Part shown: piece by piece, positions 55,660-64,000 of the stretch
Position numbering within the stretch: position 1 is the stretch's first letter
Layout of the letters: every line of letters begins with the position of its first letter
Source of the DNA: Chrysogorgia sp. JL179-B06
Lineage: Eukaryota; Cnidaria; Anthozoa; Scleralcyonacea; Chrysogorgiidae
NCBI GenBank assembly: GCA_035772405.1
Contig: JAYKKM010000047.1
Location: 469,501-533,500, forward strand
Direction: 5' to 3'
Length of the DNA: 64,000 nucleotides
The notes under the pieces: generated by a model
Database searches by the model: none
Told to the model about the DNA's origin: nothing
Seen by the model: the letters and a program-made list of their open reading frames with translations, nothing else
Translations under genes and position numbers: made by a program

Positions 55660-56443
55660 CGGCCACTTATATTGTAAATAGTACAAAAGAGATGGCTAAA
55701 CTAAAAATACGTATACGCAACAACTCTTCGCCCGCTTACTGTTTCAATTGTCAAACTTTTATAGTGTAGTTCCATGCTTACAGTAGTTCTTTTACTTGAA
55801 TTAGGTAATAGCCCATTCATTTGCCAAACTTGAATTGATTTTCAGTGGACAATATCTCTGGGAGCGCTGTGTTGTCTGAATTCAATTGTTTCATAGGGCA
55901 TTAAACGTAACTAGTAAATAGCCCAAACCTTTTAATTTTATGGGTTCAGTACCTTCACTGAACAGAATAGTTGGAAAGTCTACTGCTGTTTCTACCATCA
56001 ATCACTAAGAAAGAAATTACTTGTTTTGAAATTACATGACATGTACTGTAGCTGCACCTGCTTGTTGACAATAATCTAGCTGATATTGTGTTTTTACATA
56101 CTTTATTTTTCATATCTTATATACAAACGAAAACCTTCTGTCTCAGAGTCTTACTTTATATGTCCCCATGAACTGTAATATGAACCCCGCCTTTTGGCAT
56201 CTTATAACATGTCTGTGATTGGTTAATTAAATCATTAGTTACATCACAACATTTCCCTCTTTCTTTACACTTAAAATCAATCTTATTTACAGACAATATA
56301 AATCAAAATTATTGCTCTAGATCAAAACCTCAATCAATAAATCAAATCACTATAACCCTAAATTTGTACATCCAAAATCTCAGTGTTCATAGTTAACACA
56401 AATTTCCAAAGAAATTTGGCTGACTTCTTTCTCTACGAGGGTA
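55660..56443. repeat. 0.78-kb direct repeat left of the BEL fragment
   Basis: Matches 60613-61389 and, without interruption, 44651-45427 in unit A. It includes the gypsy LTR (56063-56251). Breakpoints are CGGCCACTTATATTG on one side and CTACGAGGGTA on the other. Confidence 0.85.
56063..56251 (-). mobile_element. Ty3/gypsy-type LTR, unit B left copy
   Basis: Same TGTTGTGATG...TTGTCAACA LTR (minus strand), with the polypurine tract next to it at 56252-56266. Confidence 0.72.
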
Positions 56444-56557
56444 GTTAACAAAAAACAACAATGCTCTCGTGTTCCCGTCTCGATCACAGTTAAAAATAAC
56501 AACGTATTGAATTACCAGTTTGCATAATTAATGCTTAATTAACTAAATATCAAAACA
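56444..56557 (-). mobile_element. Partial BEL/Pao 3' LTR
   Basis: On the minus strand the BEL pol is followed by CACTGGGGAGGAG (polypurine tract) and TGTTTTGATATTTAG, a typical LTR start. The 114 bp end abruptly at the junction with the unit repeat. No second LTR is found at the other end. Confidence 0.55.
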
Positions 56558-56635
56558 CTCCTCCCCAGTGCGGAAAATCTGACTGGAGTTTGAGCAACGA
56601 TACTCAATGTCTCGGTCTTTCAACTATTATAAAGT

Positions 56636-58053
56636 TTACTGTCCGTTTTCAAGTTCTCGTCGTGTTGCAATCAAACATAGCTTTACTATGGGTCTTTCGT
56701 AATGTCCTTTTGATGTCTTGATCTTCACCTTTCGAACAAGACCATCACTGCCAGGGAATACTTCATCCACGAGCGCCATCTGCCATTCAGCTCTCTTGCG
56801 ATTGGCGTCGATCTCTAACACCAGGTCTCCAACTTCCAGGTTCTCTCTCTTCTTGTGCCACTTTTCTCTAACCAAGAGACTAGGAGCAAAGTATTTCAAC
56901 CAGCATTGCCAGAACTGATACGCTCTCTTCTGGACACTTCTGGTAAGGTGCCTTGGGTTGACCAACTCTTCTGGTTCTGGTTGTGCCACACCAAAGTTCG
57001 GTCCTATGATCAGATCGTTGGGCGTGATTGGAGGCTCCTCCCAAATGTTGCTTGACGCCGGATACAAAGGTCTCGAGTTGACCAGATAGGTTACTTCAGA
57101 TAGGAATGTCCTCCATTGCTCTTCCGTGTACGCTGCCATCTTGCATGTACTCTCCAACGCTCTTCGGACTGACTTGATCAGAGATTCCACGACCCTAATC
57201 ATGTGGCTGGCCTTCGGAACGTTCCAAACCCATTCAAACATGGTGCCTTGATCTGCAAGCGTAGATTTCACTTCTGTCACATTCCAGCTGCGTACCATCT
57301 CTCGCAGGTATTCTTGAGCTCCCACAAAGTTGGTTCCTCGGTCTGACCACACCAGTTTAGGATGTCCTCTAAGGCATGCAAATCTCCTAAAGGCCATCAA
57401 GAACGTGTCCGTGGACTTGTCAGTGCAGAGCTCAAGGTGAATGGCTCTACTCGTCATACAAGTGAAGATGCAGCACCAAGCTTCTTTGATCGTCCTTCTT
57501 GCAACTTTCACTTCGAATGGACCAAAGAGATCCATGGCGGTGTTGGCAAACGCTGGATAACTGGCTTCAACCCGGTAGTTTGGTAGCTGTCCCACACGTT
57601 GTTCGCACGCTTTCTTTCGACTGAATCTGCAAGGAATACAGTTTCTGACGATAAATCTGGCCACGTCTTCCAGTCCAATTATCCAATATTCTAGCCTGAT
57701 CTCTGCCATCAATCGCTTGTATCCAAGTGTTGGAGCAGCAGCTTGACCAATGGGTGGATCTTCGGCAGAATTGTCGGATTTCGGATCGCTTGGGGCAAAT
57801 CACGAACATTTTCTAGCCTACCTCTGGCTTTCCAACGTCCGTCGTCATCTAGAAATGGGCTCAAATTCTGTACTTGCTTGTGATTCACTTCCATTCCTGT
57901 CTGCACCATCTTGATTAGACGTCTTTCTGCATCTTGAATTTCTGCAACGGATATCAGTCCCTTGATACCCTTCTTTCGAAGAATGTTCTCAATCGCTCTC
58001 ACGGTCAAAGCTGTCACTCTTCTCGCTTTACGAAAGTTGGATGATCTGGCCAA
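56636..58053 (-). pseudogene. BEL/Pao integrase region
   Basis: Two overlapping frames (58053-57709 and 57712-56636). The first holds the pre-integrase linker (QVQNLSPFLDDDGRW, GRLENVRDLP, HPLVKLLLQHL). The second is a 358-residue integrase with a zinc-binding-like CIPCRF and the catalytic series D in MDLFGPF, D in WSDRGTNFVGAQ and E in RVVESLIKSVRRALE. Also present are NSRPLYPASS, FWQCWLKYFAPSLLVREKWH and the chromoshadow-like GDLVLEID end. Only one frameshift separates the pieces. This is the best-preserved part of the element. Confidence 0.88.
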
Positions 58054-58061
58054 AATTCTGT

Positions 58062-59161
58062 CTAAGACATTTTCTGTCTAAGACATCTGTCTAAGACATC
58101 TTTGGTTTCTTCACTGGTTTCCACAATCAGTCCAGGTACTACTCTTTCTTCATCTTGAATCTTTTCAAAGGTGACTGCACTGGTTTCTGCCTCTCTGTTG
58201 TCGATATCCTCAGCAGTCACTGCCTTGAGTTTTGGCGATGTTTCTTCAGTATCATGTGGTGTAGGTTGCAAGTTCTTTTGGGTCTTCGACGTGGTTTTGT
58301 TCTTCTTCTCCGGGTCAAATTGCAATTTGGGTATCTTCTTCGCCCTTGTACTTTTAAAATCTGGCCATTCGCTTTCTGGCTGTTGCATAAATGGTGGACC
58401 ACGATGCCTGCATGTTAGGAGTTCCTCTGGCGTTATCCCCCGAGTGAGTGCATCTGCTGGGTTTTCTTCAGAAGTGATGTACCGCCAAACGTCTTGTGGA
58501 TGACTTAATTTCCTGTATCTCAGCAACTCGGACACTGACGAACGGCTTAAACTCTGCTGAAGAACTTCTTATCCAAGACAAGACTGTGGTGGAGTCGCAG
58601 CAGAATTTCTTGTTGAGCTTGATCTTTAAGGCTCGCTCCGTCTCGGTAGCTAGTCGACTCAGTAGTAGACATCCCATCAATTCCAGCCTCGGTATGGTCT
58701 TTTTCTTCAATGGTGCAACCAGGGCTTTCGATGCCACAAAGCTAGAAGAAAAGTTTCCATTTTTCCAACTGCCATCGAAGGAAGATTGCGCTGCCGTACC
58801 CCTTCTCTCCTCCATCTGAAAATCCATGGAGTTGTGGAGATCCAACCGCGCTTTTAGGTTTCAGGCATCTTTCTAGTCGGGTATGAAGAAGAGTGTTCAT
58901 CGTCTCGACAATCTTCAGCCACTTGGTCTTCTCTTCCTGGGGTAGCAACTCGTCCCACTGGTAGCCTTCTGCCCACAAATTCTGGAGGTGTATGCGAAAT
59001 TGGATTGTAGTTGGTGCCATTAGACCCAATGGATCCCACAATTGCGAGACTAAACCAAGGACCTTTCGTTTGGTACACTGATCGAGATCTGCTTTCACGG
59101 CATCCTTTTTCAGAGAAATACTATCAGCTTTCTTATCCCATTGATGGCCAAGTAAGTTCAC
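58062..59161 (-). pseudogene. BEL/Pao RT-RNase H connection and RNase H
   Basis: Frame 59161-58742 reads LLGHQWDKKADSISL, VLGLVSQLWDPLGLMAPTTI and LHGFSDGGEKGYGSAIFLR (RNase H first strand with its Asp). After a frameshift, SFVASKALVAPLKKKTIPRL then ELMG and CCDSTTVLSWI follow to 58468. A second shift leads to WRYITSEENPADALTRG, the end of RNase H, and a Lys/Glu-rich spacer down to 58062. An ATCTGTCTAAGACA-type duplication near 58060-58100 lies next to the last break. Confidence 0.85.
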
Positions 59162-59745
59162 ACAATTTTCACTTGGCGATTATTACTGTGCCACGCTTTG
59201 ATTGCGAACTTGCCTTTTCTCAGAATAGCATCTATACCAGAAGTCACTTCTTTGGCCTTGTCTGCAGGTGTTGTCTCTGACCCTGCGATATCGTCTACGT
59301 AGGTATGATCTTTTAGGACTCTTGCTGCTTCTGGTGCTTCATCTTTGGCATTAATGGCGAGGTCTGGAGCTGGCTTATCTCCAAAGCTGAGACGTACCCA
59401 TTGATACAAATCTGGCTCCCTGTGGGCATCTCCATCTCTCCAAAGAAATCTGTGGTACTTCTGGTCATCTGGATGGACAGCAACTTGGTTGAACATTTTT
59501 GCGATGTCTCCCGCAAAGGCAATTTCTTCTTCTCTCCATCCAACTAAGACATCAAAGAGGGAATTCATGAAGCACGGTCCTTTCTCAAGAGCATCATTGA
59601 GCGAAAGTCCTTTCGCTTTGGCAGCTGAGTCAAAGACCAATCTAACCTTTGTAGACTTGTCAGGCGTTTCGACTTCCCCAATTGGAAGATACCAAGCTGG
59701 CTCACCTGGGTTTACTGCATCAGGTTGGATGCACCTCTCTATCAA
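59158..59745 (-). pseudogene. BEL/Pao reverse transcriptase
   Basis: PAWYLPIGEVETPDKSTKVR is followed by LVFDSAAKAKGLSLNDALEK (RT motifs 1-2), FAGDIAKMFNQVAVHPDDQ with the first catalytic Asp, and HTYVDDIAGSETT (YVDD). It is open for 195 residues and joined to the protease frame by a small frameshift near 59720-59745. Confidence 0.88.
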
Positions 59746-60616
59746 CCAAGGCTTTTATCTCCTTGTTGAAGACCTCCAATTTCCCTTTCTTTGCCATTTG
59801 TTTTTCTTTAGATACCATTCTCTTGTAGGCCATGGACCAGTTGTTTGGCAAATTAGGATGTCCTTTCTTCCAAGGCATTCTGACTTGAATACGACCATCT
59901 TCCAATACTGTGGTTGTTTCTTGAACATGTCGAATGAAATCGCATTCTTTCATGTCTTTTCCAGAACATACACAGTACCGTGTAGGTTTTACTCCAACTT
60001 GGTCTTGGAAGAGCAGTTTCTTTATGTCGTGATTCGTTGACTCTTCATCGACCGTTTCTATGGCATGGATTCCGGGAGCACTCTCCTCATCAATATGGCC
60101 CAAAGCTGACCAACCAAAGATATTCTTCTTGGTAATTGGTTCCCCAGGGTTACCTGTCAGAACTTTAGAATCATGGTGGGCTTCTGGCAGATCAGTTCCT
60201 AACAAGATATCAACTGGTCCCCCACTAAGGTGAAGATCTTCTACGATGTGAGCTAAGTGTGAAAATCGGGTTACAGCTTTCTTCGATACAGTTCTGGCTC
60301 CTTGGCATGGTTTCTTGACTGAGTAGGCTTTCACGTTGAAAACAATATCATCATCAAAGCATGGAGAGATCTTCAATTCAAATTCTGCTGAGTCCTCAAT
60401 CCTGACTCCTCCTCCTGTTACATACATTTTCATCCTTTTGGTTTCACCAACCAGCCCAAGCCTTTCTGCGAATTCTTTTCGGATCAAGCTTTGGTTGGAA
60501 CCACTGTCAATCATGGCGAGAGCTTCAACTGGAATACCACTGCTGCAGTGAACATTGACTTTCTGGATTGGAACGTTTGCAGTGCCTGACGAATTTGTCG
60601 AGATGGTATACACGGC
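59720..60616 (-). pseudogene. BEL/Pao aspartic protease and RT start
   Basis: The frame contains LAMIDSGSNQSLI (the DSG protease active site), DILLGTDLPE and GEPITKKNIFGWSALG, then the tether to RT (NNWSMAYKRMVSKEKQM). It has no ATG at its 5' end: the first codon is GTG at the junction with the unit repeat (60613), preceded by a stop. Gag and the 5' LTR are therefore missing and the element was truncated here. Confidence 0.85.
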
Positions 60617-61389
60617 CACTTATATTGTAAATAGTACAAAACAGATGGTTAAACTAAAAATACGTATACGCATGAACAACTCTTCTCCCGCTTACTGTTT
60701 CAATTTTCAATAGTTGCATGCTTACAGCAGTTATTTTACTTGAATTAGGTAATAGCCTGCATTCATTTGCCAAACTGAATTGATTTTCAGTGGACCGAAT
60801 ATCTCTGGGAGCGCTGTGTTGTCTGAATTTAATTGTTTCATAGGACATCAAACTAAGTAACTAGTTAGCCCAAACCTTTTAATTTTATGGGTTCAGTACC
60901 TTCACTGAACAGAATAGTTGGAAAGTCTACTGCTGTTTCTACCATCAATCACTAAGAAAGAAATTCCTTGTCTTGAAATTACATGACATGTAGCTGCACC
61001 TGCTTGTTGACAATAATCTAGCTGAGATTGTGTTTTTACATACTTTATTTTTCATAATATCTTATATACAAACGAAAACCTTCTGTCTCAGAGTCTTACT
61101 TTATATGTCCCCAACTGTAATATGAACCCCGCCTTTTGGCATCTTATAACATGTCTGTGATTAGTTAATTAAATCATTAGTTACATCACAACATTTCCCT
61201 CTTTCTTTACACTTAAAATCAACCTTATTTACAGACAATATAAATCAAAATTATTGCTCTAGATCAAAACCTCAATCAATAAATCAAATCACTATAACCC
61301 TAAATTTGTACATCCAAAATCTCAGTGTTCATAGTTAACACGTTTCTATTTCCAAAGAAATTTGGCTGACTTCTTTGTCTACGAGGGTA
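60613..61389. repeat. 0.78-kb direct repeat right of the BEL fragment
   Basis: Same segment as 55660-56443, with some small indels of its own (for example the CGCATGAACAAC insertion near 60670). After it the sequence follows unit A 45428-46774 closely, up to unit C. Confidence 0.85.
61005..61193 (-). mobile_element. Ty3/gypsy-type LTR, third copy
   Basis: 189 bp, TG...CA, polypurine tract at 61194-61208, followed on the right by the same decayed pol tail as at 45365-45670. Confidence 0.72.
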
Positions 61390-62066
61390 TATCTTTGCAG
61401 TTGAGGTTCCTGAATATCATGATGGTCTTGGTCATTATCATCAACCGATTTTTCTTCATCCGATGTGTCCTCTTTTGGCCGTCACGGAGCGTCCGTTGGT
61501 ACTTGCTATAACTGTATAAGGTCGCGGGTCATACGATTAGCTTAAACGTATCATTCTCGTCCTCCATTTTCCATTTTCATATAATAGCTTGTGCTCAAGA
61601 AAATTATTACGAAATTACGGACAACTTCTGCTTCCGGTGCCCACGTTTTTGACCACATAAAGAACTTTCAATGCTTCGACAACGCTAACATCGACATGGA
61701 CATCGCATGGTATTATCGTGGTATACACAAAGGGGAATTGCCTTTCAATTCAATCGAATGCTAATTAAGACCATTGGAAGGTATTTAAGACTGAATAAAC
61801 AAGATAAACTTTTATATTCTAGGGTGAAACATATAATTTTTATTTCTACGTACATGTATATGAATATGGACTAGTTCGAGTATACCTACATGCATGTAAG
61901 TTACCCTGCTTACTCAAGGAAGAACAAAGCTATACAAATTTTATTCTCAGTGTTTTAATACAAGGCCCAGGCTAACTTTTTTAGCCACAGATTCCAGCAT
62001 CTCACTTTTGCGGGCAAGTTGTTAATTTATAACTTACACATGAGGAAACAGAATTCATGAACAATG

Positions 62067-63027
62067 TTAAAGTGCCTATGAAATGAAAAAGTCGATATTC
62101 CATAGTGTGTTCCCTTCAAAAGTAGGCTTCGAATAATGACAAAATTTGTTTAAATTTTTTCTTTATTATTCACCGTTGTCTAGTTATAAGCATTTAAAAT
62201 TTTAGCGTGATGACGTCACAAGGTGGACCCGCTGCACCTGAGAAATATTAAAGTGTTGATATTTCATAAAGTATGACCACAGGGTGCTCATCTCAAATTT
62301 ATTATTTTTATTAATTGATTTTCAGCATATTCAGCATACTTGAGACACAATAATGACGATTTTTTAATACACAATAATGGCGATTTCTAGCATTCTCACA
62401 TATTTAGAAAATAAATAATAAATAAAAAATAAATTAATAAAAATAATAAATTTGAGATGGGCACCCTGTGGTATGACTTGAACAAAGACGAAACATGGCA
62501 GCAATGTTGACCTTCAAGTGTTCGACTCACCACTTACCAAAGGTTCCAGACCCTTTTATCCTTATTTCATAAAATGTACTTTTCTTGTTTTCTGGATACC
62601 TGCTGCTGGCTTTGTTCTGGATATGTATTTAGCATGACGTCCTTAACATGAGAAACGATAGTGTTTCTCTAAACAATGCCTCGTACTAAAACTAGAGCAA
62701 GTTTTTATTTACTCTTTTCAGGGGCCTGGAGCCACGTTTATTACCATGGTGACTACGAAAAGTAGTTTATCACATAGCTTATAGCGGTAGTTGAAATGCT
62801 GCTAACTTCCGTAGTTCTCGTAAAAATACTTCACAAAATATCAAGACTTTAATATTTCTCTAGTACAGCATGTCCACCTTGTGACGTCTCGCGCTAAAAT
62901 TCAAATGCTTATAACTAGACAACGGTGAGTGATAAAGAAACAATTTAAACAGATTTCGTCATTATTCAAAATCTACTTTCGAAGGAAGGACATTATGGAA
63001 ACTCAATTTTTTTATTTCATAGGCACT
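62067..63027. repeat. Foldback element TTAA-AGTGCCTATGAAATG (second copy)
   Basis: Counterpart of 46103-47033, including the nested 193-bp MITE at 62278-62470 with GTATGAC duplications. It also keeps CCACGTTTATTACCATGGTG and 20 more bases before the unit word, which are deleted at 46770. Confidence 0.7.
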
Positions 63028-64000
63028 TTGAATCATCCAGATAATGTGCATGAGCTGTAACCTTTCAGCCGGATAGACAAGCCATCCCTCATTCAACTCA
63101 TATATATCATATCCCGTTTCCTCTTGTACCACTATTTCTTGTCAGGTGTATAACAGCATCCCGTATATAAATCGTGTGTGATTTGATTTAATATGAAAAG
63201 AAGAAATAAGAGAACTTCAATGTGTCGAAAAATACTTAAAGTACCTATGAAATGAAAAAATTGAGTTTCCATAATGTCCTTCCTTTGTCTTTCTTCAGCG
63301 GGTCAGACGTCAGGCCAGACAGAAGTGAAACTTGTCTGAATATTCAGTGTGTCTATTGAAACTTCTTTCCAACTCAACGACATTTTCATTTCATACAAAT
63401 TCTAATTTCCATGAAGGCAAATGACTGAAAGCTAAAATCTATTTGGTGGCTTTATTTTATTTACTAGATTTGATTATCCCCCACAATGCCACAATGGCAT
63501 TGTTTCATTGTCTGCATTGCTGAGAATAATATTCAATGACAACACTGTTGCATTGCAAGATTTAATTATTTACTGTCAAACTGATTTCTAGAACTTTTAA
63601 ATGTTTACCTGGACAATTCTAATTCTTATAAATGTTTTCTTTATACTGTATTACTATATTGAACTATATTTTATACGTGCCATGTATATAAAGATTTCCT
63701 CCTCCAATTATGTATTACATTTTTTATATGTATTTGATTAACACCTTTCATATATAGAATTGTATTGTTGTTCATTTAATCAAGATATTTCCCGTGATTT
63801 TCATGAAAAATATTCTTGTTTTACATATTTTTACTAATCTTTTTCGAAATTTTTGTTATGGTTTCTCATTTATCTTGCTAAGATAATGTTTCCCACAGAA
63901 GGGACCAAAATAAATATTTCTTAATTTATTAAGAAAATATTCCTTGTCTAGATAATTTTTATAGAAAAAAAATTAAAATATATTCTTAATTTAAGAAATA
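62771..64000. repeat. Tandem array unit C (start only)
   Basis: Near-identical to 46775-48010 and 25774-27010. The window ends before the position where the next GPCR gene would be expected, about 4 kb further. Confidence 0.85.

Larger units (their letters stand above)
46775..62770. repeat. Tandem array unit B (with BEL/Pao insertion)
   Basis: 16.0 kb. Removing the BEL fragment (56444-60612) and one copy of the 0.78-kb direct repeat leaves about 11.0 kb, matching unit A. The order of elements is the same as in unit A. Confidence 0.85.

Noticed and set aside
55660..61389. Complete LTR retrotransposon with 0.78-kb LTRs
   Set aside because: The repeated segment contains another element's 189-bp LTR, no primer-binding site follows it, and the BEL pol starts directly at the junction without gag.
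1..64000. CRISPR array or bacterial operon
   Set aside because: No regularly spaced short repeats with unique spacers and no prokaryotic gene arrangement; regular repeats found are minisatellites or MITEs.

Overview
The window looks like AT-rich, repeat-laden animal nuclear DNA, most probably from a cnidarian. Supporting this are a host gene split by GT-AG introns, intronless rhodopsin-like GPCRs, and a transposon load of CR1/L2-like LINEs, a GIY-YIG Penelope-like element, BEL/Pao and Ty3/gypsy retroelements, many foldback MITEs, tRNA-derived SINEs and hammerhead ribozymes. No bacterial-type operon, plasmid or CRISPR feature is present. The taxon is inferred from gene and repeat style, not from a search.

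Region 1 (1-17.7 kb) is the 5' half of a flavin-containing monoamine oxidase-like gene on the minus strand. Seven exons (17677 down to 934) can be assembled by eye with matching splice phases, giving 278 codons from an ATG through the FAD-binding GxGxxG motif; the rest lies to the left of the window. Its introns are full of mobile DNA: an L2-like LINE relic, foldback elements, a 1.28-kb TIR element with a target duplication, a decayed BEL/Pao element that itself carries a LINE, SINEs and (TA)n.

Region 2 (17.7-24.2 kb) is a Penelope-like element on the minus strand. It is split between its reverse transcriptase (22.44-24.2 kb) and its GIY-YIG domain (17.77-18.13 kb) by about 4.3 kb of nested LINEs, one of them flanked by a 47-bp direct repeat. 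24.2-25.77 kb holds little.

Region 3 (25.77-64 kb) is a tandem array with a basic period of about 11 kb. Unit A is 25774-46774, unit B 46775-62770 and unit C is cut by the window end. Each complete unit carries one intact intronless GPCR gene (32267-33229 and 50891-51853, identical 320-aa products by eye) and one 5'-truncated GPCR fragment (43441-43815 and 54484-54858). Units also share a solo Ty3/gypsy LTR with a decayed pol end and several TTAA-flanked or foldback MITEs. Unit A was enlarged by a 2.5-kb internal duplication and a 7.6-kb transposon island (33.73-41.31 kb). That island contains a 680-bp palindrome, minisatellites, a promoter-like GC-richer patch and two hammerhead ribozyme motifs on opposite strands. 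Unit B was enlarged by a 4.2-kb BEL/Pao pol fragment joined to a 0.78-kb repeated piece of the unit.

The cellular genes recognised are therefore the amine oxidase (amine catabolism) and the receptor pair; nearly everything else is mobile or repeat DNA. The most unusual items are the ribozyme pair, the very young GPCR array, and the series of TTAA-targeted foldbacks with an empty-site homologue inside the window.
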